64,000 bases of DNA, taken from contig NC_016484.1 of assembly GCF_000227115.2 (NCBI RefSeq), forward strand, positions 992,001-1,056,000, read 5' to 3'. This document shows, one piece after another, positions 42,128 through 53,113 of the stretch. The position numbers and the translations under genes are program-made. Within the stretch, counting starts at the first letter, position 1. Each line of letters starts with the position of its first letter. Origin of the DNA: Naumovozyma dairenensis CBS 421 (taxonomy: Eukaryota; Ascomycota; Saccharomycetes; Saccharomycetales; Saccharomycetaceae). The notes below the pieces were generated by a model. That model saw only the letters and a program-made list of their open reading frames with translations, had not been told where the DNA came from and ran no database searches.

Positions 42128-45100
42128 CTAGTATGGCCACACCAAGGGGTGGTCAGGTTCAGAAGGGTCTTGCTCAGGACGAAGTTTGAATATTTGCTTT
42201 CTTTTCTTTCTTGGTGTTACTTCAGAGTCTGAAGATGCCATTTCACCTTCTTCTTCATTATTTTCTTCCTCCTCCCTTTCTTTAACAGTATCATCATCAT
42301 GTTTACTACTGATACCGGCGGTATCACCACCATTCTCTCCATCTTCTTCATTCTCACCGTCATCAGAATCTAAATGGTGCTTCCGTAGCCTAGTTGTAGT
42401 GATTTGTCCGCCATGTTCGACACGATCACTCCCAGTAGCGTCCCCATTCTCTCCTTCTTGTTCTTCTTCATCGTCATCAGACGCTCTATTTTGCTGCAGT
42501 GACGTAGCTGTAGACGTCTGTGCATCATCATCTGTTGAACTTGAAGTATCGCATGTAGACTTATTCTCAACTAAACTGAATGCTACATGGGCAGATAAGT
42601 CTTTCAATGTATTGTCAGGTTGTTTAGTGGCCGTTCCATCTTCGGAACTTTTTAATGCATCAAGGTTTGGTATAGGCCCATCAAAAAGTTCAATAAAATT
42701 AGATGTAGTTTCCCCATTATTAGCCATTCTTTCTGCGGCAAACTGTGCAAATCGAATGTTTTTCTCTGGTGGGATTTGTCCATTATGCTTATCTAATAAC
42801 CATCTCAAATACATTTCGTTTTCAAAGAAAATTGGATTCATTAGCTCATCTTCATCATCATCAGAATCACTAATATATTCTTTACTCGAAATAGCTTGGT
42901 GTGATCGTTTATAATGTGTAGTGCCTTCATCATCTTCATCATCAATATCGTGATCGGGAAGTCTGTTACCCCTTCTTCTAATTGGTTTCTTTGTATTCCT
43001 AGCTGTGCTCTTTGGCTTCCTCTTGGACTTCGCAATACCCTTATGATTTGATCTTTCAATAGAGTTTTCAGCGTTACCCAGGTCTTTAAAATAGTCATTA
43101 TCATCTGGGATAACCTCGTCATCATTGATAATCGAACGATCATTGTAGTCGTATTCTTCATTTCCAACCCAACCATCACTTTCGCCGGCATCATCACCAT
43201 GGAACTTAGAACGAGGTCTCAGTAAATAACTAGATGATGGTAATCCATTAGGTGTTTCAAATGGACTGTTCATATATTTCTTTACCAATTCTAATGACTC
43301 TTTAAGGGCTGTAATTTCAACCGTGCCAGGGAGTATACATTGCTCCAGATGATTCATTGGAATTTGATACCCGATCAACTGTAGTAATGCTCTAAAATCT
43401 TTATCAGACAATAATGGATTTCTTGCACTTACTTCTTGTAATTTAAAAGTCTCATTTGGTGGATTAGCAGTTTCGTTCCCATTATTGATATTAACAGTCA
43501 ACCATGACGAAAAAATGTCTATGGCACGCTTTATATGTTCAATTAACTTTTCAAGTAACTCTGTCTTATCGTCGTCAATTAAACTCGAAACAAGAATACC
43601 ATACTTCATATCCTTCAATACTGCAGGCGGTAGCATATGTTCGTCTTCAATATTCTTGAAAACACTGGGTGGAACTCCAAATAGCGAAGCATTTGCTTTA
43701 GCTTTTCTTTCCCCATATCTTTGGAAATAACCGATTTCACTGTCATGAATAGATGGGAATAAAATATCTATGAACCATGTAGGAGAACTTTTAAGTTTTT
43801 TGTTTAATCTATTCAAATAGTAATCAACAAAATCTTGAACATGTTTGCGAACCCTGGATGTCCTATCTATACCATCTGGGGCCAACATATCTCTGAAAAG
43901 TACAATCAAGTCCAATCTAAATAACATGGTTTCTTCCTTTGCTTGAATGAACACTCTATGGAAGAAAGTTATAACTTTCTTGATATATTCTGGTTCCAAT
44001 TCATCATATCTTTGTAAGAAATTCATATATGTGTCAATAGTTTGCTCATTTATATATGATCTTTGTACTCTCTCGAAATTGACTTCCACCTCGACAAAGT
44101 GTGGAGTTAACATATCAATTGCTTCATCTCTATCAACACCTTCCTCTTTTATCAATTGCTCAATTTGTTCTTTTGTAACACTTATATTCCTACGACGTCT
44201 TGATTTCCCTTCAATAATAAGTGCTTTATCTTCCGAAGTATATTGCTCTAACGTTTTCAAAACTGTGTGGGTAATATCAACACAACTTTTCATGTATTGG
44301 TGAGTATGTTTGAAGGCTGTTTTGGGTAAATTGGACAATAATTGGATTCTTTCGTTACTAAATAATTTACTAATAATAAATTCGATATCCTCATCATTTT
44401 CTTTTGCTTTACAATTTTGGACCAATACCAATAATTCATTAAAAGCTATCATCCCAGCATGAACAACTATGAAATGTTTCATTTCATAAGCTGTCCTTAA
44501 GAATGACAATACTAGGATGAAAGATGTTTCTCTTAAAGCTCCGCTAACCATTGTTATGTCGGCGGTTGGATCATATTTACATCTTAAAACTTGATATTTT
44601 AGGAACCATCCAAAGAATAAAAGATATTCGACCTTTTCTAACGTAACTACTCTATCTTGTTCAGTCGTATAATAATTCGTAATACTATGCAGCAAAGTGT
44701 TGAAAGCAGAACCAATAAAATTGTTTATGAATTTTTTAAAATACTTGAGAGTAGATTCTTGGAAATAGAAAGATGTACCTTGTGAATTTAATAAACTGTT
44801 AGGTAAACCTTGCCCCGGATTATTTTCATATTTCGTTACCCTTCTTTTATTCCATTTTTTCCTTCTATCAATCTTATCTAAAGCTTTGGCATCGTCTAAT
44901 AAACCTTGAGTACCAGAGACAGATATTCTACCATTAGGAGTTTGTACTGATAATAAAGCACCGAAATTAGAATGCCTTGTTGATGTGTTTCTGATTACAT
45001 TTTTCTTCATTTCATTTTCCTTTTTCAGTAAATCAGATAATTGGAATCCAGTATATGAACTATGTGAGGGTATAGTTACATTTTCTTGTCTATCCTTGTT

Positions 45101-46036
45101 TTTTGTCGTACTACGAGTCTTTGGCGATGGTACGGGAAATAATGCTTGTTGTGGTACATCTTTAGTTAAGAAAAACATAATTTCCAATAAGGGGATGTTG
45201 ATGAAATCTTGATCAAATTCTGTAGTTAATGAACTGGATAGTGTTAATAAGAGGCCATAAACTTTATTACGATGGAAACAATTTAAGACTGCATTTAATG
45301 ATATATCATCCATTGTGACATTTGGTGGTAAGGTATCAATCGAATTGATACCACGCGGTAGTGATCTACCAACTGTAATTGTCAGATTTCCTGGTTCAAT
45401 GGAGGCAACGTTTCTGAAGAAGTTAAGAACTAATTTAATAATCATATTATCTCTTGGAGTTCTAGATAATCTATCGATCTTGAAAACATTTAAGGCTAAA
45501 CGAATTGCTGCTTTCAACACTTTCCCATTGTCAACAGTCAAAATTTCCTTCTTATATATTAGTTGATGTTTCTTTAACTCAGAATAAACAGCGATTTGGC
45601 TTGAAGTAGACTGATCTGTTAGGACCAATGGCCATGTCATCAATACCAATAATTGCAAAGAACTTAATGCAACTTTATCGTAATACACTTTATTTCTAAA
45701 TCCCAAGGTAGTCTCTATATTTTCCATTACGGTTTGATCATTGTTTTTATTTTGTAATTTCGTCAAAGCAGAGGATTTATTTTCCCAATCGATTAAAATC
45801 GGTATCAAATCATCAGTTAAGATTCTATATTCTGCTGCAGCCATGGCGACATCCCATCTATTTTGTTCATCATCAACTAGTTTGAACCATCTTTTCAAAT
45901 CTCTTAAACAGGCCAAACAATCATCACCTAATTTATATGGAGGCGGTTCGATGTTCGACGCATAATCAGGACCACCTATTGCAGTGGCTAGTAATGCAAT
46001 TCTGGCCTTAAGAACAGTCGAGGCGTTGGTCTCCAT
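42128..46036 (-). CDS. TOF1: Tof1, replication fork protection complex (Timeless family)
   Basis: 1302-residue Timeless-family protein (S. cerevisiae 1238). With Csm3 and Mrc1 it couples helicase and polymerase, supports the S-phase checkpoint and pauses forks at Fob1 barriers. The N-terminal Timeless domain is highly conserved (LGDDCLACLRDLKRW at ~36-50, DVAMAAAEYRIL at ~63-74). The helical repeat body extends to about residue 950. The C-terminus is long, acidic and Ser/Asp/Glu-rich with basic patches (KSKRKPKSTARNTKKPIRRRG near 1015) and ends in HPLVWPY. Two MluI boxes upstream fit G1/S expression. It is divergent from GOR1. Confidence 0.96.
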   Translation of the reverse strand: METNASTVLKARIALLATAIGGPDYASNIEPPPYKLGDDCLACLRDLKRWFKLVDDEQNRWDVAMAAAEYRILTDDLIPILIDWENKSSALTKLQNKNNDQTVMENIETTLGFRNKVYYDKVALSSLQLLVLMTWPLVLTDQSTSSQIAVYSELKKHQLIYKKEILTVDNGKVLKAAIRLALNVFKIDRLSRTPRDNMIIKLVLNFFRNVASIEPGNLTITVGRSLPRGINSIDTLPPNVTMDDISLNAVLNCFHRNKVYGLLLTLSSSLTTEFDQDFINIPLLEIMFFLTKDVPQQALFPVPSPKTRSTTKNKDRQENVTIPSHSSYTGFQLSDLLKKENEMKKNVIRNTSTRHSNFGALLSVQTPNGRISVSGTQGLLDDAKALDKIDRRKKWNKRRVTKYENNPGQGLPNSLLNSQGTSFYFQESTLKYFKKFINNFIGSAFNTLLHSITNYYTTEQDRVVTLEKVEYLLFFGWFLKYQVLRCKYDPTADITMVSGALRETSFILVLSFLRTAYEMKHFIVVHAGMIAFNELLVLVQNCKAKENDEDIEFIISKLFSNERIQLLSNLPKTAFKHTHQYMKSCVDITHTVLKTLEQYTSEDKALIIEGKSRRRRNISVTKEQIEQLIKEEGVDRDEAIDMLTPHFVEVEVNFERVQRSYINEQTIDTYMNFLQRYDELEPEYIKKVITFFHRVFIQAKEETMLFRLDLIVLFRDMLAPDGIDRTSRVRKHVQDFVDYYLNRLNKKLKSSPTWFIDILFPSIHDSEIGYFQRYGERKAKANASLFGVPPSVFKNIEDEHMLPPAVLKDMKYGILVSSLIDDDKTELLEKLIEHIKRAIDIFSSWLTVNINNGNETANPPNETFKLQEVSARNPLLSDKDFRALLQLIGYQIPMNHLEQCILPGTVEITALKESLELVKKYMNSPFETPNGLPSSSYLLRPRSKFHGDDAGESDGWVGNEEYDYNDRSIINDDEVIPDDNDYFKDLGNAENSIERSNHKGIAKSKRKPKSTARNTKKPIRRRGNRLPDHDIDDEDDEGTTHYKRSHQAISSKEYISDSDDDEDELMNPIFFENEMYLRWLLDKHNGQIPPEKNIRFAQFAAERMANNGETTSNFIELFDGPIPNLDALKSSEDGTATKQPDNTLKDLSAHVAFSLVENKSTCDTSSSTDDDAQTSTATSLQQNRASDDDEEEQEGENGDATGSDRVEHGGQITTTRLRKHHLDSDDGENEEDGENGGDTAGISSKHDDDTVKEREEEENNEEEGEMASSDSEVTPRKKRKQIFKLRPEQDPSEPDHPLVWPY

Positions 46037-46701
46037 TTCTTCGATGTAGAACTTCCGTTTTTAGGGGATTTTTGATTAGTATGTGCTTGATTGAATAACT
46101 GCTTAAGGTTTCTTAACTGATGGTTCTAGTCATCGGTCACCTTTAATGGACTGGACTAGGTTAAAGTTTGAATATGTTGATGTTTTTACGCGTTTTTGTT
46201 AATGTTGCTATGTTACCGCATTGGGACACAATTTTACGCGTCTGACACATTCCTCGAGGAAAAAAAATCGAAATTTGAAAATTCATTTTATAAAGAAATG
46301 TCAGCAAGACACAACTGAAGATGACTGAAAGCGTGCGAGAATTCATAGTTAAATATTTTAGGGAGGCCCTAGGGAGTTATTAACGTTACTAAATAGAAGT
46401 AGTCATATTTTAACACCGCTGTTTCAACATATAGTTTATGGTCGCTACCCTAATGGAACGCTTGCAAGGACTCAAGGACATAATGTAAAACAGATATGTT
46501 CGAGGACTACCTACAATACTTTTATCTGAATTCCTGATGACGTCAAAATAAATCTTGGACAGATGAATTATATATAGATAAGCCAATAGCTTGAAGATCG
46601 TAGGACATCTTCTAATCTAAGTAAGAATAAGTGAAGCATAAAAATTACGGCAGTAAAAACAAACCCAAAGAAACAGATTAATTAAAACAACAATAGTCAA
46701 G
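46037..46701. other. TOF1/GOR1 divergent promoter region
   Basis: About 665 bp with two MluI boxes near TOF1 and a TATA-like tatatataga at 46570-46580 about 130 bp before GOR1. No gene seen. Confidence 0.6.
46188..46241. promoter_or_regulatory. Two MluI cell-cycle boxes upstream of TOF1
   Basis: Exact ACGCGT at 46188-46193 and 46236-46241, 150-205 bp before the TOF1 ATG. MBF (Mbp1-Swi6) binds this hexamer in promoters of S-phase genes. Confidence 0.7.
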
Positions 46702-47766
46702 ATGCTATCGCATGAAAAAAAGAAACCTGTAGTTTTACAACTAGGTAAAATTATGTTTGGACAACAAGCATGGGATGATCTTCGAAAGATAGCAGACGTA
46801 ATCACCCTTGACCGTTCCACCACTCGTGAGAAGTTCATTTCAGGTTTAAAGGATCCAAACAATAAACTTTCTCAAGTACAAATCATTGCAAGAACGTTTC
46901 ATAGTGTTGAACAAACGGGGAGATTTGACGAGGAAATTGCTGATGCAGTACCCAGTTCATTGATTGCAATTTGTCATACTGGTGCTGGTTATGATCAAAT
47001 TGACGTTAAATATTTCCAGAAGAGACATATTCAAGTATCTCATGTGCCTAATGTTGTTAATAATGTCACTGCTGATACACATGTGTTTTTACTTTTAGGT
47101 GCCTTAAGAAATTATTCAATGGGGTACCGTAAATTAATTAATAATGAATGGCCTGTATCCCCATCCGGCGGTGGTGTACCATTAGGTCATGATCCAGAGG
47201 GGAAAACTGTAGGTGTCCTGGGGTTGGGTGGAATTGGTCGTGCTGTTGTGCATAGATTAAAGCCATTTGGATTTAAACGTTTCATTTATCATAATAGACA
47301 TAAATTACCAGGGGAATTAGAAAATGATTGTGAATATGTATCTTTCGAGGAATTATTGAGACAATCTGACGTATTATCAATTAATATACCATTAGGTCCA
47401 TCAACAAGACATATTATTAATGATGAAGCATTTGAGGAAATGAAAACTGGTGTTGTTATTGTCAATACTGCTCGTGGCGCTGTCATCGATGAACAAGCAT
47501 TGATAAAGGCATTAAAGTCTGGTAAAGTTAGGTCAGCAGGGTTAGATGTTTTTGAGAATGAACCAGAAGTACCCAAAGAATTACAAGATATGCCACAAGT
47601 GCTAGGTTTACCACATATGGGGACTCATTGTGTTGAAACTAGGAAAAACATGGAAGATTTTGTTTCAGCCAATGTCGAAAGTGCCATTACATCAGGTAAA
47701 GTTATTGCAATTGTCCCAGAAATGAAAAATGATGCATGGATTAATGGTTGTAAACCTTTGATTTGA
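46702..47766 (+). CDS. GOR1: Glyoxylate reductase Gor1
   Basis: 354-residue D-2-hydroxyacid dehydrogenase (S. cerevisiae 350) that reduces glyoxylate to glycolate with NAD(P)H. The Rossmann nucleotide loop GLGGIG is at 174-179. The catalytic trio is present: Arg258 in NTARGAVID, Glu287 in ENEPEV and His305 in LGLPHMGTH. VCHTGAGYDQ-like substrate-loop sequence (here ICHTGAGYDQ) lies at ~90-99. It starts at MLSHEKKKPVVLQLGK; the four extra N-terminal residues over S. cerevisiae account for the difference. It is divergent from TOF1 and convergent with BOR1. Confidence 0.96.
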   Translation: MLSHEKKKPVVLQLGKIMFGQQAWDDLRKIADVITLDRSTTREKFISGLKDPNNKLSQVQIIARTFHSVEQTGRFDEEIADAVPSSLIAICHTGAGYDQIDVKYFQKRHIQVSHVPNVVNNVTADTHVFLLLGALRNYSMGYRKLINNEWPVSPSGGGVPLGHDPEGKTVGVLGLGGIGRAVVHRLKPFGFKRFIYHNRHKLPGELENDCEYVSFEELLRQSDVLSINIPLGPSTRHIINDEAFEEMKTGVVIVNTARGAVIDEQALIKALKSGKVRSAGLDVFENEPEVPKELQDMPQVLGLPHMGTHCVETRKNMEDFVSANVESAITSGKVIAIVPEMKNDAWINGCKPLI

Positions 47767-47926
47767 ACGAATCTGTACGTAATATATCTAGTATATACCT
47801 TGTTGTATAGATAAGGGGGAAAAAATGCGAGACTTTTAAAGATTATAGAGGAATATGTAAGCTATTTTAAACTTGTTTTACACGGCGTGTTATTATTAGT
47901 AGTATTATTAATATTAGTAGTAAAAA
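47767..47926. other. GOR1-BOR1 convergent intergenic region
   Basis: 160 bp of shared 3' sequence with an ATTAGTAGT-type repeat at 47890-47922. Nothing else. Confidence 0.7.
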
Positions 47927-49828
47927 TTAGGTCGACGATACCCCTTCCGCATTAATGATTTCACGATGATTGATAGCGTCTGAATTGGAAATGTTATTTT
48001 CTCCTTCTTCTTCCTCGTCAACGAATGCAGATTCTGTATTATTTATCGACGCTGTGGAGTTTAATTTTTCCTCGTCATCAATCTCATCATCAGAATGGAA
48101 TGCCCCGGTATATTCAGGATCACAAATGTTATCAAGTAACAAATTCTTAATTGTAAACTCCTTTGCGACACTTTCATCCAATATATCCAATTCGTCTTTT
48201 GGTATCAATTTTGGGAACAAGAAACATACCAATACACTCAATAAAAGCACTAATGGGAAGCCAATGGCCGCTACCGTATTTGTAATTGAGAATTCTGCAA
48301 CGAATCCGCACAGGCTAAAAATAAGGAATATTATCAAAGATTTTCTTGAAACTTTATTCAATGGGTTAGTGAGATCTTTTTTCTTCTTGTCAGTGAATAA
48401 CCAAATGATTCTGTAAATAATCACGTTATCAATGAGACCGTTTATACCCATTGTCCAGAATAATCCTGAAAGGACAGCTTGTGGTATTTGACCCAAACAT
48501 ACCAGGAATGGTCTTGTCATAGTTCCTAACATCATTAGACCTTGTACTGTGTTAGTAAATCGTTGATCTACACATCTTACAACATTTTGATTCTCATCTA
48601 ACACTAATAAGGATTCAGTATGTAGTGGAGCTTGTGGGATTAACCCATTGGGAGCGGGGATCCCTAGGACCCCACTAACGCCCGTGGTGATACCCAAAAG
48701 GAAGAAATCATAATGGAACGATGATGGTTTCTTTAATTTATATTGATATTTTTGGGCCATTAATGATGAAACGTTATGATCGAAATAGAAAAGGATTGTC
48801 ATAATGATTCCAAAGGGTAAAGCGATGAATATATCTTTTGTGGAAATCTTGGCATATGCTAACCATGTCGATCTATCTCTGAATCGATCCGATGTAGGGA
48901 AATATGATTTTGTAATGGGTAATTTCTCGAAATTTACGTTATCTAAATATCCACCGAAATGAGGGAATGCAGACCAGAATAGAACAGATAATGCCGTTGC
49001 GTAATCTGATATGATTACACGGATCGTATGGTTGAAAAATGGGGTACGAATAAATTGTTTGAAAGTTAACCCGCAGACAGTCATTGTGATGGCTAATACA
49101 ATTGAAGCGAATCCTGATGCTACATCTTCACCATGAATATTGAATTGTTTCACTAGGATTTGAACACCTTTTTGTAAATAAACGATATTAATGAATAGTC
49201 CGAATATGTCACAGGGGAATGTCGTGACGTACTGCAAAAGGCAGACAGCGTTCCCTATAGCCAATATGAAATGGAAAATCATGGACCAAATACAGATCCA
49301 AAACATGAATCCGAAATAGTTTGTATTTAATGGTTTAATAATTTCATAGACAGTATAATTGAAAATGGAAATTGGACCCGTAACACCGACGATACATAGA
49401 GGTTGCCCTGATAGGACACCGAACACTATACCAGCCATGGCGCTTGATAATAAAACTTCGTTGACACCGTATGAGTTATCAGTTCTGTCGAACATATCTT
49501 GAGCAAATGCAATAGCAGGCAATACGTTGTTGAAATATGTTTCCAGAACTGCAGGAATGACTCTGTAATCCACAGAATCCTTCCAATCTTGTATATAGAA
49601 GGGTAATCTGTCTTTTAAATCTAACCAAATACCGATACCTGGTTTTGGTATTCGTCTGAATTTCCTGTTGCTCATTTTTGGTTCTTCAGATGTGGTTGTT
49701 ATTGAAGTTTGGTCTGGCGTTATTGTGCTTGTATTTTCATCTATCGTTTCTCTAATTGATCTTTCATCAATATTGTTATTATTATCAGAGTTTTTGTTGG
49801 TACTTTTACTTTTGAAAATGCTGAACAT
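47927..49828 (-). CDS. BOR1: Boron/anion efflux transporter Bor1
   Basis: 633-residue member of the SLC4-like anion exchanger/borate transporter family (S. cerevisiae 576). It exports borate at the plasma membrane and also affects vacuolar protein storage. A short acidic/Thr-rich N-terminus precedes the conserved amphipathic lead-in LDLKDRLPFYIQDWKDS (~69-85). About a dozen membrane segments follow, with GQPLCIVGVTGPISIFNYTV (~139-158) and PAPNGLIPQAPLHTESL (~393-409), both hallmark motifs of the transport core. The final ~100 residues are acidic and cytosolic, longer than in S. cerevisiae. The order GOR1-BOR1-MET2 is that of S. cerevisiae. Confidence 0.95.
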   Translation of the reverse strand: MFSIFKSKSTNKNSDNNNNIDERSIRETIDENTSTITPDQTSITTTSEEPKMSNRKFRRIPKPGIGIWLDLKDRLPFYIQDWKDSVDYRVIPAVLETYFNNVLPAIAFAQDMFDRTDNSYGVNEVLLSSAMAGIVFGVLSGQPLCIVGVTGPISIFNYTVYEIIKPLNTNYFGFMFWICIWSMIFHFILAIGNAVCLLQYVTTFPCDIFGLFINIVYLQKGVQILVKQFNIHGEDVASGFASIVLAITMTVCGLTFKQFIRTPFFNHTIRVIISDYATALSVLFWSAFPHFGGYLDNVNFEKLPITKSYFPTSDRFRDRSTWLAYAKISTKDIFIALPFGIIMTILFYFDHNVSSLMAQKYQYKLKKPSSFHYDFFLLGITTGVSGVLGIPAPNGLIPQAPLHTESLLVLDENQNVVRCVDQRFTNTVQGLMMLGTMTRPFLVCLGQIPQAVLSGLFWTMGINGLIDNVIIYRIIWLFTDKKKKDLTNPLNKVSRKSLIIFLIFSLCGFVAEFSITNTVAAIGFPLVLLLSVLVCFLFPKLIPKDELDILDESVAKEFTIKNLLLDNICDPEYTGAFHSDDEIDDEEKLNSTASINNTESAFVDEEEEGENNISNSDAINHREIINAEGVSST

Positions 49829-50813
49829 CGTTTTTGTTCTTATTGTTATGCTGAATCTATTTGACTTTTTATTTGAAATGGTTTTCTTCGATCTAGTTTT
49901 ATTATAGGATGGGATAGTATTCCTGCGTTATATAATATAGTGAAATATAATGGAGTATATGAGAACACGATGGGTATAATAATCCGAGTAGAATAGGAGA
50001 TATATATATATATATATATAACCGAGGATTGTTATAGCCCTTGTGATTGAACAGGACAGAAAAGCGTTTTGTTCATCAATATATCAAAGGGTTCAGCCAT
50101 GTGTCATATACTCTGACCATGTCTAGTCAAGTTATCGGAATGTTGTTATTGGTTTGCTATCTATAGAAGAAGAAGAGAAAAGTTTCAAATGTCAAAAAGT
50201 TTTTTCATTTTTTCCCTATTGTCCTGTGGAATTGGTAGCGCCGCCAATCATAATATTAACGTTGGCGCATATCATGTATTTATCATATATAATGACACAT
50301 TATATATGTAGTTATAAATATTTGATCTCATAAACTGTTTGATAGAATATATACTCAGAAATTGCAATATGTATTTATATAGAGGCTCTGTTCGCTGTTG
50401 GTTCATCCACAGAGGAATAGTTCCATGAATTAGTGTCAATTGCTGATGAAAATACATCGGTTCATTTTGCGGTTAAATATTGTTGCAGTTTTCAGATTCA
50501 CCTTTATTGGGAAAGTTCTAATGTTTTAGACCCAGGATGCCATAGCGCTACAATAGATGATTTACTGAGATTAGATGTATTACTTTTATATTTTTGTTAT
50601 AGCATGTTATATTGCGCCATGTTATACACCTAAATATAGAAGAAAACGGCGAGGACGAGGGCGAGGGCGAGATTGAGAATTATGTTTATAATGATTACAA
50701 CTACGGAAAGTGAGTGTTACTCTGTTGTAAATGGATGAATATTATATTATATTACTTATATTAATAGTCTATGCAAATTTTGTTTCTATTACAAAGGCTT
50801 TAGTAGTTGTATA
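49829..50813. other. BOR1 promoter / MET2 3' region
   Basis: About 985 bp. It holds a TA dinucleotide run (49999-50022), a GC-rich GAGGGCGAGG patch (50651-50675) and small chance ORFs. No gene recognised. Confidence 0.5.
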
Positions 50814-52328
50814 CTACCAGTTTGTAACTTCTTCAGCTTCACCAAATACAGATTCTTTCAAACCGTCATTAATATTGTTTGAATCAGTGCCCCAACGACG
50901 AGGTTCACTTTGCATTATATCCTTACAATTCTTCTTCAAGAATCCAACAATCAATTCATTGATTAGTTTGAACTCTAATAAGAATGCATCATGACCTTCA
51001 GGAGATTCAATCTTTTCTAAACGAGAATTAGGAATATACTTAGCCAAAAATTCTTGTTCAGAATAGGTGAATAAACCATCTGATTTGATACCAATAATCA
51101 AAGAAGGTTGTTTAATATCTTCCAAAACTTTTTCAATTCCATCATTACCGGCTTCCTCTGAGACTCTGTCACGAGCTAAATCATGTGTATCTAACTTTCT
51201 TGTAATAGCTATGTAACAGTTGGCGTCAAATCTGTTAACGAATTTGGTGCCTTGATAACGTAAATAACTTTGAGCAGAGAAATATGTTTGAGCTGGATTA
51301 ATACCTTTTACTTCACCATTGAGCGTCACAGAACTTAATGATGTAACTGATGAAACTGAATGTAATGATTCTTGAGATCCTGTAGATGAGGTGGTGGATA
51401 TACTATTCAAACGTTTACTACTACAATTTGAGTCATACCTTGGAACATATCCATCGTTGTGAATTTGAATTGACTTTTCATTAATGGTAGAAGTTGGACG
51501 AGAAATATCAAAATAGCGTTGTGATTGCTGCTGCTGTTGTTGTAAAGATTTTTGTTGTTGTTGAATAGAAGGAGTTCTTCTTGCAAACTTATTTTCAAAA
51601 CTATTTCTTGAACGATAAGTTAACAAGGCAGACATACGGGCAGCAGAAAGCCCCGCCACCGGAGGATCCTCTAGTGAATAATACCCATCCATATATTTCG
51701 GATCAGAATAAATACTTTGTCTTTGAGCTTCAGACCATGATATACACCATGCAGAATGTCTTGCTGAGGTAGCTAACGCAACCAAATTTCTCACGTACTC
51801 TTTACCGTACATGGCGGTCCATTCTAAAGCTAACATCCCCCCCATGGAACCACCAATGACACACGCTATTGACTTAACACCAAGAGAATCCAACACAATT
51901 CTATGAGCTCTTACATCGTCACGTACTGTACATAATGGGAATTCAGGACCATATCTTTCACCTGTGGATTCATTTATTGATAATGGAGAGAAGGACCCAT
52001 ATGGAGATCCCATAGAATTCAAACAAACGATGAAGAATCTTGATGGATCGAATGCCAAATTATCACCCAAAAGGGGACCCCACCAATCTGCGACATCTGA
52101 AGAGCCAGTTAATGCATGACAGATTACTAAACAATTATCAGCGTTCTCATTTAGGGAACCCCATGTCTTGTATGCTATGGGGAAGTTTTTGATTGTCAAA
52201 CCAGATTCTAATTCTAACTCAGGAATTTCTACTATTGTTTGGTTGTGGACTAATTTTGTTAGTGGATTTTCTAGTTTTATTTGTTCCACGTCTAGTTTCT
52301 TTAACGGTTGTTTTAACGATATTGACAT
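50814..52328 (-). CDS. MET2: Homoserine O-acetyltransferase Met2
   Basis: 504-residue cytosolic enzyme (S. cerevisiae 486) that makes O-acetylhomoserine from homoserine and acetyl-CoA, the carbon acceptor for sulfide in methionine synthesis. It has an alpha/beta-hydrolase fold: nucleophile Ser161 in GGSMGG, Asp417 in KSDGLFT and His446 in EGHDAFLLEF. The oxyanion region HALTGSSDVADWWG is at ~71-84. Between the lid and core is a disordered insertion (~253-345) rich in Gln and Ser, including a QQQQ run, which accounts for the longer length. The 785-bp upstream region carries Met31/32 and Cbf1 sites. Confidence 0.97.
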   Translation of the reverse strand: MSISLKQPLKKLDVEQIKLENPLTKLVHNQTIVEIPELELESGLTIKNFPIAYKTWGSLNENADNCLVICHALTGSSDVADWWGPLLGDNLAFDPSRFFIVCLNSMGSPYGSFSPLSINESTGERYGPEFPLCTVRDDVRAHRIVLDSLGVKSIACVIGGSMGGMLALEWTAMYGKEYVRNLVALATSARHSAWCISWSEAQRQSIYSDPKYMDGYYSLEDPPVAGLSAARMSALLTYRSRNSFENKFARRTPSIQQQQKSLQQQQQQSQRYFDISRPTSTINEKSIQIHNDGYVPRYDSNCSSKRLNSISTTSSTGSQESLHSVSSVTSLSSVTLNGEVKGINPAQTYFSAQSYLRYQGTKFVNRFDANCYIAITRKLDTHDLARDRVSEEAGNDGIEKVLEDIKQPSLIIGIKSDGLFTYSEQEFLAKYIPNSRLEKIESPEGHDAFLLEFKLINELIVGFLKKNCKDIMQSEPRRWGTDSNNINDGLKESVFGEAEEVTNW

Positions 52329-53113
52329 TTTTTTAGATGCTATGATATGCTTTTTTTTTTTTGTCTTTGTTTCTTCGTCCTGTTGAAGAATATGAGATGG
52401 GAAAGTGAGAATTTTTTTTGTTGAAAAAAAAGATATTATTACAATCGAGACACTTACAGTATATTTAAATATAAGATATAATAAATAATATATAATAAAT
52501 AAAATATTATTTCAATACCTTATTATTCGAGAAAAACAAAGACAAGAGTAGTCTTCTTCAGCTTTCTTTTATATTATCACAGTTTTTGTATTATGGAAGA
52601 AAGTTGAAAAAATCTGGGGCAGACTTCACGAGGCATTGAAGGCAAAAAACTGTGGCGGACTTTTTTACCACGAGGAGACACGACGAAACCCTTGTAGTAA
52701 AGGACAATGACACGAAGCCACAGTTTTCGGAGTGCTGGCTCAATGTCACGTGCACTTCTGATGACTGAGGCCATGGGGCGCGAAACCGTTAAAAACTCGG
52801 CCCGTAACGGTGCCATTACCATGACAGCTACCCATGAGAATAGATACGGGTATGTGTTCATGCAAGGAACAGTCGTTTCACCTTCTAGAAGATCTGAATC
52901 TTCCTTCCACGTACTGTCGCACTTCCAAGAAAATAACAGAAAACCGTCCCACTTAGCATATGGGACAGACTATATGTTTATATAGCACGCTCGCATCCAA
53001 ATAGAAAAGTTTATTTAATATTACATGAAAGGTTCGAAGAACCCTTTCTTATAGTTACAAAGTTATAAATATATGGTATACGTGAGCCAAAAATTTGAAT
53101 TGTCCATTGCATG
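52329..53113. other. MET2 promoter / CAF120 3' region
   Basis: 785 bp with sulfur-pathway sites (52647-52752), a poly-A stretch near MET2 and a palindromic terminator-like GGTTCGAAGAACC at 53031-53043 close to the CAF120 stop. Confidence 0.6.
52647..52752. promoter_or_regulatory. Met31/32 and Cbf1 sites upstream of MET2
   Basis: AAACTGTGG, the Met31/Met32 zinc-finger site, occurs at 52647-52655 (+) and inverted as CCACAGTTT at 52718-52726. The Cbf1 E-box TCACGTG is at 52746-52752. They lie 320-425 bp before the MET2 ATG and form the classic sulfur-regulon set through which Met4 is recruited. Confidence 0.8.

Noticed and set aside
42186..42914. 242-codon Ser-rich plus-strand ORF
   Set aside because: It is antisense to the acidic, repetitive TOF1 C-terminus; the Ser/Phe-rich composition is a shadow of GAA/GAT codons.
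53031..53043. GGTTCGAAGAACC as a tRNA box B
   Set aside because: There is no box A upstream and no acceptor stem; it is a short palindrome near the CAF120 3' end.
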